In this document: positions 15,205 through 24,600 of the stretch, one piece after another
How the letters are laid out: each line of letters opens with the position of its first letter
How positions within the stretch are numbered: the first letter of the stretch is position 1
Assembly: GCF_030272895.1 (NCBI RefSeq)
Contig: NZ_JALRNF010000045.1
Span: forward strand, 1 to 47,786
Direction of reading: 5' to 3'
DNA from: Pseudomonas sp. BGr12
GTDB taxonomy: Bacteria > Pseudomonadota > Gammaproteobacteria > Pseudomonadales > Pseudomonadaceae
DNA length: 47,786 bases
Notes under the pieces: generated by a model
Told to the model about the DNA's origin: nothing
Database searches by the model: none
What the model saw: only the letters and a program-made list of their open reading frames with translations
Made by a program: the position numbers and the translations under genes

Positions 15205-17670
15205 TCAGTAGGTACCGCGCAGGGTCAGCATGAAGTTGCGCGGGTCGCCGTAGAAGTTGGCGTACTCGGCTGTACCGATGGTCGAGTAGTACTTCTTGTC
15301 GGCCAGGTTGTTGCCGTTGAGCGCCACGCTCCAGTGCTCGTTCAGGCGGTAATCGGCAAAGGCGTTGTACACCGCGTACCCCGGCTGGGAGAAGTCGAGA
15401 TCGCCCTCGGACACGTAGCTGGCGCTCTGTACGTTGACGCCGGCACCGACGCGCAGGTTCTCCAGGACACCGGGCATGCGGTAGGTCAGGAAGGCCTTGC
15501 CCAGATGCTTGGGCGTCAGGCTCAGGGTGGTGGTGGTGGTCGAGCCGGTGTCGGTGGCTACGTTGTGGTTGTAGGTGTAGCCGAAGGTGCCTTCCAGGCG
15601 ATCGGTGATCTGCCCGCTGATCTCGAACTCGACGCCCTTGCTGGTGACCGAACCGTCATCCAGCCAGCAGCACGAGGCGCCCTGGCCGGAAGTCGACGGC
15701 GGGTAACGGGTGTCGCGCACGGCCTCACCATCACGCTTGGTGTAATACAACGCGGTGGTGGTGTTCAGGCGGCCGTCGAACAGTTCACCCTTGATGCCCA
15801 CTTCATAGCTGCGCCCTTCGATCGGGTCCAGCGGCGAGCTGCCAGGATTGGGGCCCTTGAGGCTGCTGGCCTGGGATTTGTAGATCTCGGCGACGCTGGT
15901 ATAGGCGGTCCACTCATTGGTCAGGGCATAGGTCAGCGCGGCAAACGGGGTGAACACGTTGTCGTCGCTGAACACCGTCTTGCTGTTCGAGGTCTGCGCA
16001 CCGGTCGCATTGAAGCGGGTGGCCTCGAAGCTGTAGTAGTAGTCGTTGTAGCGACCGCCGAGGATCAGGTGCATCGGGTCGGTCAGTTGCAGGCGTACCG
16101 AACCGTAGAAACCGTTCTGCTTGATGTAGGTCGGCAGCACCTGGCTCAGGTAGGCGTTACCCTTGCGCGACGGGTAGTTGTCCGGGTCGAAGGCGAAAAT
16201 GTCGCCCGCCGAGACGCGACTGCCCGAGGCGTAGGCATCGATGTCCTGCTTGGAGTTCTGCCAGGTGTAGCCCAGCACCGCATCGTGGCGACCGCCGAAC
16301 AGGTCGAAGCCGCCCTTGATCGAGAAGTCCACCGCGCGATCGCGGTAGGTTTCGTCCTGGTAGGCCCAGACCGCGGTGGAGCCGGTGTGGGTCACAGGGT
16401 CGATGGAACCATAGAAGTTGTAGTAGTCGCGATCCTGCTCGTTGTTGGCATAGACGGTGTCGAGGGTGGCGGTCCAGTCTTCGCTCAGGCGTTGCTCGAT
16501 GCGGGCATAGACGTTGTCGCCGCGACGGTTCTTGTAGTCGTGGTTGCCGGCCAGAAAGGTGCTGCGCGGCAGGTCCAGGTCATCACCGTTGCTGTAGCGC
16601 GGCAGGCCGTAGGCCTGGTCGGACGAGTTCAGGCGGTCGTGGGTGTAGCCGACGGTCAGCAGGGTGCTGTCGGTGATATCGGCTTCGAGCACGCCGTGAA
16701 ACAGCTGGCGGTCGGCGTCGAACTTGTCGATATAGGAGTTGCGGTCCTGGTAGACGATGACACTGCGACCGCGCAGCCGGCCATCGAAGCCCAGCGGGCC
16801 GCTGACGTCCAGCTCGGTGCGGTAGTTGTCCCAGCTACCCACCGACTGGGTCACCGAGAACTGGTTGAAGGCGGTCGGCCGCTTGCGCACCAGGTTGACG
16901 CTGCCGCCCGGCTCGCCGTTGCCCGAGTACAGGCCGTCGGCACCACGCAGGATCTCGACGTGGTCATAGATGGCCATGTCCAGGTCTTTCCAGGCGAAGG
17001 CACTGACCCCCACCGGCGCGCCACCGTCGAGGCGGAAGTTGGTGATTTCAAAGCCGCGCGCCAGGTAGCGGGAGTTGGTCATGCTGCCCTGGTAGGCGGT
17101 CACCCCGGTGGTCTGGTTGAGCACGTCGTTCATGGTGGTCAGGTGCTGGTCGTCCATGCGCTGACGGGTGATGACGCTGACGCTCTGCGGGGTGTCCTTG
17201 ATCGACTGCGGCATCTTGCCGATCGACACGGAACCTGTGGTGTAGGAGCCGGTGCCTTCGGTGGTGGCGCCAAAGCCTGCGCCGGTGACGCTGGTGGCGC
17301 CCAGTTCCAGCGCGGCGCTGTCGGGGGTACCGAGCAGCAGCACGGTGCCGTTGTCGATCTGGTAACGCAGGCCGCTACCGCGCAGCAGTTGCGTCAGGGC
17401 ATCGACCGATTCCATCTCGCCGTTGACGGCGGCAGCGCGCTTGCCCTCCACCAGGCTCGGCTCGTACAGCACCTGCAGGCCCGACTGTTCGCCGAACTCG
17501 CGCAAGGCGCTGGCCAGGCTCTGGGCAGGGATGTGGACGTTTACCGGTGCAGCTTGGGCCAGCGAAGCAAAGCCCAGTGCGCCCAGCAGTACCCAGGACG
17601 CAGACCGGGAACGCTCCATGCTGGAAAGCGGCGACACCAATGAACGCAAACGACGTGCTGCAAGACTCAT
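15205..17670 (-). CDS. fpvA: FpvA, TonB-dependent ferripyoverdine receptor with signalling domain
   Basis: The protein has 821 residues. The signal peptide ends near ALGFASLAQA (about residue 40). A secretin/TonB N-terminal (STN) signalling domain follows (about 42-120: VNVHIPAQSLASALREFG...), then the plug (about 145-275: MPQSIKDTPQSVSVITRQRM...) and a 22-strand-type barrel ending FMLTLRGTY with a C-terminal aromatic residue. It imports ferric pyoverdine across the outer membrane with TonB energy. Its STN domain is expected to signal through FpvR to the sigma factors PvdS and FpvI; those genes are not in the window. An internal ATG at residue 18 would also leave a signal peptide, but ATG 17670 has a GGGG ribosome-binding sequence and follows the promoter closely. 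The receptor is specific to the pyoverdine made here, and this pairing explains its place between the two NRPS blocks. Confidence 0.93.
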   Translation of the reverse strand: MSLAARRLRSLVSPLSSMERSRSASWVLLGALGFASLAQAAPVNVHIPAQSLASALREFGEQSGLQVLYEPSLVEGKRAAAVNGEMESVDALTQLLRGSGLRYQIDNGTVLLLGTPDSAALELGATSVTGAGFGATTEGTGSYTTGSVSIGKMPQSIKDTPQSVSVITRQRMDDQHLTTMNDVLNQTTGVTAYQGSMTNSRYLARGFEITNFRLDGGAPVGVSAFAWKDLDMAIYDHVEILRGADGLYSGNGEPGGSVNLVRKRPTAFNQFSVTQSVGSWDNYRTELDVSGPLGFDGRLRGRSVIVYQDRNSYIDKFDADRQLFHGVLEADITDSTLLTVGYTHDRLNSSDQAYGLPRYSNGDDLDLPRSTFLAGNHDYKNRRGDNVYARIEQRLSEDWTATLDTVYANNEQDRDYYNFYGSIDPVTHTGSTAVWAYQDETYRDRAVDFSIKGGFDLFGGRHDAVLGYTWQNSKQDIDAYASGSRVSAGDIFAFDPDNYPSRKGNAYLSQVLPTYIKQNGFYGSVRLQLTDPMHLILGGRYNDYYYSFEATRFNATGAQTSNSKTVFSDDNVFTPFAALTYALTNEWTAYTSVAEIYKSQASSLKGPNPGSSPLDPIEGRSYEVGIKGELFDGRLNTTTALYYTKRDGEAVRDTRYPPSTSGQGASCCWLDDGSVTSKGVEFEISGQITDRLEGTFGYTYNHNVATDTGSTTTTTLSLTPKHLGKAFLTYRMPGVLENLRVGAGVNVQSASYVSEGDLDFSQPGYAVYNAFADYRLNEHWSVALNGNNLADKKYYSTIGTAEYANFYGDPRNFMLTLRGTY

Positions 17671-17687
17671 GACGACCCCATATAAAC

Positions 17688-17720
17688 AAGAATGATTATA
17701 CTTTAATTAAGCGTTTTCAA
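17688..17720 (-). promoter_or_regulatory. Candidate fpvA promoter overlapped by a Fur box
   Basis: Read on the minus strand, TTGAAA (17715-17720) is followed after 14 bases by TATAAT (17695-17700), about 25 bp before the fpvA start. The stretch 17688-17706 matches the 19-base Fur box at 12 positions, with an unbroken ATAATCATT core over the -10. The spacer is short for a sigma-70 promoter. No TAAAT-N16-CGT box was found in front of fpvA, so a FpvI-type promoter further upstream is also possible. Confidence 0.5.
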
Positions 17721-17769
17721 TTAGACGCAGGGGCGTTTGCAAACCGGAAAACTTTTTCTCGATTTATTT

Positions 17770-18076
17770 TTTGGGTGTTGGGTGTTGGGGCTGTGAGCTT
17801 ATCCATTCGATGCAGCGATGCTGCTGGCCCCTTCCGCCCTTACGGCGGCCTACTTTTTTCTTGGAAAAAGTAGGCAAAACCGCTCGCTCCTACATACGGC
17901 CCTACGCTGCGCTTCGGGTCCCCTCGCTACGGTGTCTTCCAGGGGCTGCGCGGCCTACGACTTGCTACGCCAAGTCTACGGCTCGCGTTCTTCGGCTACG
18001 CCGAAGGGTGCTGCGCACCCGCCCCCTCCAGACACCTACGCTCGGCCTCCTGAAGTCGCGAAGTTACGGGTGGCGC
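17770..18076 (+). repeat. Copy R2a of the ~310-bp repeat family (left arm of a large inverted repeat)
   Basis: The copy starts with a G-rich leader (TTGGGTGTTGGGTGTTGGGG). AGCTTATCCATTC follows, then an 11-bp hairpin at 17848-17875 (stem GCCTACTTTTT, loop TCTTGG). Further hairpins include CTTCGGCTACGCCGAAG and GGGTGCTGCGCACCC. It ends near GGCGCC at 18076. It pairs with R2b (18190-18488) as a large imperfect inverted repeat, and matches R3 in the same orientation. Short open frames inside it are not supported as genes. The bases 17721-17769 between this copy and the fpvA promoter hold only AT-rich upstream sequence. Confidence 0.85.
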
Positions 18077-18127
18077 CTGCGCGGGCGCATCTTCGAAGGC
18101 AGATGTTGGCGCGGCCTGGCTGACGCC

Positions 18128-18151
18128 ATCGCGGGGCAAGCCCGCTCCTAC
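18128..18151 (-). repeat. Single REP sequence between the inverted repeat arms
   Basis: ATCGCGGGGCAAGCCCGCTC followed by CTAC matches the right half of the REPIN at 15096-15120. It lies in the spacer (18077-18189) of the large inverted repeat. The rest of that spacer holds only a short CTTGCT-like repeat (18152-18170) and no gene. Confidence 0.88.
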
Positions 18152-18189
18152 CCTTGCTCTTGCTCTTGATCTTCATGCGCGTTGTTTCA

Positions 18190-18488
18190 GGCGCCGCAGA
18201 ATGCGACTTCAGGAGGCCGAGTGGAGGTGCCTGGAGGGGCCGTGCGCAGCACCTTCGGCGTTAGCCGAAGAACGCGAGCCGTAGACTTGGCGAAGCAAGT
18301 CGTAGGCCGCGTGGCCCCGGAGGGCGCCGGAGCGAGGGGACCCGGAGCGCAGCGTAGGGCCGGATGCAGGAGCAAGCGGTTTTGCCTACTTTTCCCAAGA
18401 GAAAAGTAGGCCGCCGTAAGGGCGGAAGGGGCCGGCAGCCTCACCACAGGGAATGGATAAGCTCGCAGCCCCAACACCCAAGCAAGGA
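18190..18488 (-). repeat. Copy R2b of the ~310-bp repeat family (right arm of the inverted repeat)
   Basis: This is the reverse-orientation copy. It contains the conserved hairpin at 18384-18411 (stem GCCTACTTTTC in family orientation, loop TCTTGG) and ends with the C-rich complement of the leader. It begins only about 3 bp beyond the stop codon of the NRPS at 18492-21602, so it forms the 3' untranslated end of that operon. Confidence 0.85.
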
Positions 18489-18491
18489 CAC

Positions 18492-21400
18492 TCAGCCCGG
18501 ATGGTTCTGCCTGAGCATCCGCGCCTTGGCGACAAGCGCCGCCCTCTCCTCTTCACTCATGGCATCCAGACGCAGACGCGCCTGAGCCAGGCGCTCGAAC
18601 TGCCCACCCTGCGGCTCCACCTTGAGCAAAGCCGCCGCCAGCCCGGCAGCGCTGGCATGATCGAAGACAATGGCCGGCGGAATATCGCACTGCAACAACT
18701 TGCGAACGGCCGCCACCAACTTGATCACCAGCAATGAGTGACCACCTGCGGCGAAGAAGTCCTGCTCGACACCCAGTGAAGTTACGCCGAGCAACTGCCC
18801 CATGCGCTCGACCAACCAGCGCTCCAACGCCGTGGCAGCCTCCCTCGACTCACCCTGTGCAGTCGCCGCCAAGGTACCGAGCAACGCCTGGCGATCGATC
18901 TTGCCGTTGACCAACCGCGGCCACTGCGCCAACACCAGCACCCGCGTCGGCACCAACGCTGCAGGCAGCCGTTCGCGCAACAGCGCCAGCAACCGCACAG
19001 CGCTGTCGTCGGCCTGCGTGGTGACGAACGCCAGCAACTCGTCCTGATGCGCCAGCACCAGGGCGTCGCCGACCTGCCCGTGCTCACGCAGGCACTGCTC
19101 GATCTCTGCAGGCTCGACCCGAATCCCGCGCACCTTGATCTGCTGGTCGACACGCCCCAGCAGGACAATCCCGCCTTCAGCCCGGTACCGCGCCCGGTCA
19201 CCGCTGCGGTACAGGCGCTGCCCCGGGTTGAACGGGTCGTCGATGAACACCTGGGCGGTCTGCTCGGCCAGGTTCAGGTAACCTCCGCTCAACTGCGCGC
19301 CACCGATGTACAGCTCACCGTCGATGCCACTGGGCAGCAAGCGCCGCTGCTCATCCAGCACATACACCCGGTTGTTGGCCAGCACCCGGGTCAGCGGCAC
19401 CTGGCCCTCGGCGCTGGTGATGCGGTGAATCATCACCCCCACGGTGGTTTCGGTCGGACCATAGTGGTTGAACAACCGCAGTTGCGGACGCAGTTGCAGG
19501 ATGCGTTCGAGCAGGGCCGGGCTGGGCGCCTCGCCGCCGAGCACCAGGGTCTGCGGCAACACCGGCGAACGGGCCTCGAGCAAGGCGGCCAGGTGCGACG
19601 GAACGATCTTCAGGCAGTCGATACCCTGTTCGCCGATGAAGCGGGCAAAGGCATCGCCATCCTGCATGATGGTGTCGTCGGCGACGTGCAGCGTCGCCCC
19701 CTGGTACAGCGCGCCGAACAGGCTGGTATGCCCCAGATCAGCGGCCACGCTGGAGCCGAAGGCAAAGTGACGGCACTGTTCCAGCTCCAGGGCCTCGCCG
19801 GCCGCGGCCACATAGTTGGCCAGTTGCCGGTGCTCGATCACCACGCCCTTGGGCGTACCCGACGAGCCAGAGGTGAACAACACATAAGCCGCATCACCAC
19901 CTTGCACCTCGACCGGCTGCAGCGGACTTTCACAGTGCAGAGCCTGTCCGAGGTCGAGTACCGGCGCCGGCGTCCGGGTCACGCTGGCGATCGCCTGGGC
20001 ATCGCCGAGCACACAACGCACGCCTGCCTGTTCGATGATCTGCACCTGGCGCTGCACCGGCCACTGCCGGTCCAGGGCGACGTAGGCTGCACCGCATTGC
20101 CAGCTGGCGAGCATGGCGATGATCCACTCGGCACTGCGCGGCAATGCCAGGGCCACGCGGTCGCCGCGCACCACCCCGGCCGCCTGCAGGTACGCCGCCA
20201 CCCGCCCGGCCTGCTCCAGCAACTGGCCATAGGACCACTGCCGATCACCCTCCGCCAGCGCCACGGCCTGCGGTTGCAGGCGGGCCTGTTCGGCGATGGC
20301 CCGGGGCAACAGCACGGCGGCGCGCGCAAGGGGCCCGGCGCTGGCGTGCGCCAGCAGGCGCTGCTGCTCATCGGCGCTCAGCAGGCGCAGGGCGTCGAAG
20401 CGTGCCTGTGGCTGTTCGATCAACTGTTCAAGCAAGGTCCGGTACTGCTCCAGCAACGCTTGCATGGCGCCAGGCGTTGCGCAGGACTGCGGGTAATCCA
20501 GGTTCAGTTCGAGCAACTGGCCTGCGTCGTCGATCACCGCCTGCAGGCTCAGACCCGGTGTATCAACCTGGGCTGCAAGCAAGCGGGCATCCCAGCCCTG
20601 CCCGGCTGCGGGCTGCACCTGATAGCGGAACGGTTGCCACAAGGCGCTGGTCGCCGCCGGGCAGTACTCCTGCCAGGTGATCTGTTCATCCAGCTCATTG
20701 CCCAGGCGCGCCAGCCAGGCGGCGAAGGACTCCCCGGCATCGATCCGCAGGTTCAAGGGCAGGACCTGGCTGAACACACCGGCGCAGTCGGCGAAGTAGT
20801 CATAGTCTTCACGGCCGTCATGCTGCCAGGCGACGGTGAACGCCATCCGCCCGCTGACCCGGGCCAGCAGCCAATACCAGGCAGCCTGCAGCACCCGCTG
20901 GGGCGACTGGGCAAGGCTCGCCGCCAGTTCGGCAATGCCACCGATTCCGCCAAGGCTCACCAACGCGTCGGCACCCCGGGCCTCGGCCATGGCCAGTCCG
21001 TCGCTCGCCTGCGCCTGCCCCACCTGCTGCTGCCACCAGTGCCGGGCCGTGTCGGCATCTTCGTCCTGGGCAACTTCGGCACGCCATTCCAGATACTGGC
21101 TGAAACTGGCCTCATGTTCTTCCAGGGTGCCTCCCTGCACATAAGCAGCCCGCAACTGACGATAGAGCAGCGCCAGGCTCGCCACGTCGCATGCGCAAGC
21201 GGCGACCGCCAGTACCAGCACTACACCTTGCGCCCCACGCCAGGCGCCGATGCGCAGCAGCGGCTTGTGGATGTCGAACGGTTGCTGCAACCAGGCCTGC
21301 AGGCCCACCTCATCGACCTGGCCCTCCTGCCACTGCAGCGGCGTCACGTCTACCGGCTGGAAGCACTGGCGCAAACCACGGTAACCAGCCACCTCTTTCA

Positions 21401-21602
21401 GGCGCAGCCCCAGCGCCGGCTGATTGCCCAGCACCTGGGCCAGGGCCTGCTGCAGCCGCGCCGCATCTGGCGTGCCGGCGATATTCAACACCAGGGTATG
21501 CGCCGCCGTCGCCCAGGTGGCCGGCCCTTGCGGCAGGCGCGCAGCCTGCTGCGGGCTCAGCACCATACCGGTGTCAACGGCCTGCGGTTGCAATGTGCTC
21601 AT
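18492..21602 (-). CDS. NRPS with interface-like C domain, Asp-specific A domain and carrier
   Basis: The protein has 1036 residues. The N-terminal part (about 10-420) has the condensation fold, but the HHxxxDG site reads AACACDV (A134, A135, D139, V140). Both histidines are gone, so it is unlikely to form peptide bonds. It fits the 'interface' subtype that docks aspartyl beta-hydroxylases onto a carrier domain. The A domain (about 430-910) has the code DLTKVGHVG, the known aspartate code. The carrier has Ser956 (GGHSLL). No epimerase or thioesterase follows. Its ATG overlaps the stop of the upstream NRPS (ATGA), whose C-terminus carries the matching C domain and hydroxylase, so the two proteins together form one beta-hydroxy-aspartate module. 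The product would pass to the LCL domain of the terminal NRPS. A helical tail rich in Arg, Glu and Ala ends the protein. Confidence 0.9.
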   Translation of the reverse strand: MSTLQPQAVDTGMVLSPQQAARLPQGPATWATAAHTLVLNIAGTPDAARLQQALAQVLGNQPALGLRLKEVAGYRGLRQCFQPVDVTPLQWQEGQVDEVGLQAWLQQPFDIHKPLLRIGAWRGAQGVVLVLAVAACACDVASLALLYRQLRAAYVQGGTLEEHEASFSQYLEWRAEVAQDEDADTARHWWQQQVGQAQASDGLAMAEARGADALVSLGGIGGIAELAASLAQSPQRVLQAAWYWLLARVSGRMAFTVAWQHDGREDYDYFADCAGVFSQVLPLNLRIDAGESFAAWLARLGNELDEQITWQEYCPAATSALWQPFRYQVQPAAGQGWDARLLAAQVDTPGLSLQAVIDDAGQLLELNLDYPQSCATPGAMQALLEQYRTLLEQLIEQPQARFDALRLLSADEQQRLLAHASAGPLARAAVLLPRAIAEQARLQPQAVALAEGDRQWSYGQLLEQAGRVAAYLQAAGVVRGDRVALALPRSAEWIIAMLASWQCGAAYVALDRQWPVQRQVQIIEQAGVRCVLGDAQAIASVTRTPAPVLDLGQALHCESPLQPVEVQGGDAAYVLFTSGSSGTPKGVVIEHRQLANYVAAAGEALELEQCRHFAFGSSVAADLGHTSLFGALYQGATLHVADDTIMQDGDAFARFIGEQGIDCLKIVPSHLAALLEARSPVLPQTLVLGGEAPSPALLERILQLRPQLRLFNHYGPTETTVGVMIHRITSAEGQVPLTRVLANNRVYVLDEQRRLLPSGIDGELYIGGAQLSGGYLNLAEQTAQVFIDDPFNPGQRLYRSGDRARYRAEGGIVLLGRVDQQIKVRGIRVEPAEIEQCLREHGQVGDALVLAHQDELLAFVTTQADDSAVRLLALLRERLPAALVPTRVLVLAQWPRLVNGKIDRQALLGTLAATAQGESREAATALERWLVERMGQLLGVTSLGVEQDFFAAGGHSLLVIKLVAAVRKLLQCDIPPAIVFDHASAAGLAAALLKVEPQGGQFERLAQARLRLDAMSEEERAALVAKARMLRQNHPG

Positions 21603-24600
21603 GCGTCGATTGTCTCCTTGTCCGGCGATGGATCGTTCACCCGCGCCAGGGCCAGGCTTGTGCGCTCCACCATGTCACCCATGGCGACCACGATCTTGCG
21701 CGGCCCCTGGTATGGGTCGCGGGCGTGGGCCACGAGCATGTTGTCCAGCAGAATGATGTCGCCCTTCCTCCAGTCGAAACGCACCGCACAGGCTTCGTAC
21801 AGTTCGCCGATCAACTGCAGGTCGGATTCGGCAATCGGGCTGCCATCTCCGTAGTAAACGTTTCGCGGCAGGCGATCATTACCGAACAGGGCCAACAAAT
21901 CGTCGCGCACGTCGGCGTCGAGCCAGAACGGGTGATGCAGCTGTACCTGGTTGAAGAACGAATGCTCGCCGGTGTGTGGATGGCGGATGATCGCCGGGCA
22001 CCAGGTGCGGATCTGCAGGGCGTCGTCTTCCAGCCACGACCACTGGATGCCGCTGTCACGGCAGCGCACCTCGACCTCGGCGCGGTCCTCGGTCTTGAAG
22101 AAATGCTGCCACGGCACATCGAGGTTGCCGGTGAAGGTACGCACGTAGAGCAGGCCCTTGTCCTCCAGGGTCTGGCGCAGCGGCTCCGGCAACCTGCGGT
22201 ACATGTCCCGGCAATCGACCACCGGCGTGGCGCCGCCCACCGGCGACGGCAGCTCGCAGTAGAACATCTGCTTGCGCGGCCAGCGGTCCTGGTGCGAGCT
22301 CTCGTTGTGGAACAGGATCATCTTCTGCTCGGGGTACGGCGTGGAGCGGTAGGTGTTCTTGCCACCCTCCTTCTTCGGCAGGTCGCCGTACTGCCCGTAC
22401 AGCCCCGGCTGCACCGCCTCGGCGAAGGCTTCGAAGCCCTCGATGCCATTGACCTCGAAGCCGCGGAACAGAATGCCGGCATGCTCGACCAGCTGGCGTT
22501 CGATGGCCTCGCGATGCGCATGGACCCACTGCACCAGGTCGACCCCGGGATCAAGCGGCTCGATCACCAGCGGAAAGCGCTGCCCTGCCAGGAGCGGATA
22601 CTCGCGCACACTGGCGGCGACAGGAGCGGCAGCGCTCTTGCCCTTGGAGAGGAACTTGCCGAGTTTATCCTTCTTGCCCGGGTTATCCGGTGGCACTGCA
22701 CTGGCGGCTAGGGCCATGTCGATATCTCCCACTGTGACTGCCTGATCGGCAGTAATCTGTTCAAGGATGGCGATCCAGGCCTTCACGAAGGCTTCAATGG
22801 TTTCTTGTTTGAACAGCGTTGCCGCGTACTGCCAGGTGCCGCTCAGGCCCTCGCCCTGCTCGCTCATGAACAGCGCCATGTCGAACTTGCTGTGCACCTG
22901 GGTCAGCGGCAGTTCTTCCACCTCGATACCGCTCAGGCGCGTGGCCCGGGCCGGCAGGTTGTTCATCACGAACAGCACCTGCACCAGCGGATTCATGCCC
23001 GCCAGGCGCGGCGTGCCGGCCGCCTCGACGATCTGGTCGAACGGCAGGTCCTGGTGTTCGAGGGCATCGAGAGTGACGCCGCGCATCGCCGCCAGGCGCT
23101 CGCGGTAGCTGGCCGAGGCCGGGAACTGCGAGCGCAGCGGCAGGACGTTGACGAAGAAGCCGATCAGCCCCTCCAGCTCCGGTTGATGACGACCGGCGAT
23201 GTCGGCGCCGATGACCAGGTCGTCGCTGCCGCACAGGCGGTGCAGGAACAGGCTGAATGCCGTGAGCAACGCCACATAAGGCGTCACCCCGGCCTCGCGG
23301 GCCATGGCCTGGATGCGCTGGCTCAACGCTGCCGGCAGTTCGAACGACACCAGCCCGCCTTGCTGGCTGGCGCGAGCCGGCCGCGGGAAGTCCAGCGGCA
23401 AGGCCAGTTGACCGGAACAACCTGCCAGGCGCTGGCGCCAGTAGTCGGCCTGCTGGCCGAGCACGCCGCTGGCCTGCAACTGCGTCTGCCAGTACGCGTA
23501 GTCGGCATACTGGATCGGCAGCGGCGCCAGTTGCGGCGCCTGGCCTTGTTGCAGCTGGGCGTAGAGCGTCACCAGTTCGTTGACCAGCACACCCATGGAC
23601 CAGCCATCGGAGATGATGTGGTGCATGGAGAACAGCAGCACATGCTCATCGGCCGCCAGGCGCAGGATCCGCGCACGCCACAGCGGCGCCTGCTGCAGGT
23701 CGATGGCCAGGCTGGCGTTGGCCAGGGCCGCTGCGGCCACCTGGGCTTCCTGTTGCGCGCGGTCCAGCGCCTGGAGGTCGACCAGCGGCACATTCAGGTC
23801 GATATGCGGATGGATCAACGCCAGCGGATCGCCCTCGTCATCCTGCAGGTAGGCGGTGCGCAGCACGTCATGACGCTCGACGATCAGCGCCAGGCTGTGC
23901 AGCAGGTGCTCGACCGACAGCTCGCCGTGCAGGCGCAGGGCCAGCGGCATGCCGTAGGCGGCGCTGCCACCGGCCAGTTGCTCGACCACCCACAGCCGGC
24001 GCTGGGCCAGTGAGAGCGGCGCCTGGTCGACGAAGGCCCGCGGTTGCAGACGTGGGTAATGTCCGGCCTGCGCTGCCTGTTGCGCCATCACGTGCGCGGC
24101 CAGGTCCGCCAGTTGCGGATGGTCGAACAGGTCGCGCAACTGCACCGCCAGCGGCAGGCTGTCGCGGCAGCGGGCAACCACCTGGGTCGCCAGCAGCGAA
24201 TGGCCGCCGAGTTCGAAGAAGTGATCAGTGCGACCGACCTGCTCGACGCCCAGCACGTCCTGCCAGATGGCTGCCAGTTGCTGCTCGATTTCGCCGACCG
24301 GGGCCACGTAAGCTTGCTGTGCCTGCGCCACCTCCGGGCGTGGCAAGGCCTTGCGGTCGAGCTTGCCGTTGGCGGTCAGGGGCAGCGTTTCAAGGAATTG
24401 CCAGTGGGCCGGGACCATGTAGTCCGGCAGGTCGGCCTTGAGCTGCGCCTGCAGCACTTCGCGCAAGCCGCCCTGCTCCACCGTCGGCACCACATAGGCC
24501 AGCAGGCGGCCGTCCTCGGCCAGTACCACGGCTTCGCGCACCTGTTCCATGGCTTGCAGGCGGGCTTCGATCTCGCCCAGTTCGATGCGGAAGCCACGGA

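Noticed and set aside
17721..17769. PvdS box in front of fpvA
   Set aside because: A TAAAT occurs on the minus strand near 17762, but the bases 16 or 17 further on are not CGT.
17791..18471. The large inverted repeat as an insertion sequence
   Set aside because: There is no transposase frame in or between the arms, and only a REP sequence lies in the spacer. It looks like two head-to-head copies of a non-coding repeat.
17818..18585. Small open frames in the repeat region (basic peptides such as KRKVGRRKGGRGR)
   Set aside because: They follow from repeat sequence and hairpins, differ in frame between copies, and show no ribosome-binding site or codon pattern of a gene.
20300..21570. Normal peptide-bond-forming C domain in the Asp NRPS at 18492-21602
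   Set aside because: Both catalytic histidines of HHxxxDG are replaced by Ala and the Gly by Val, and an intact C domain is available at the end of the preceding protein.
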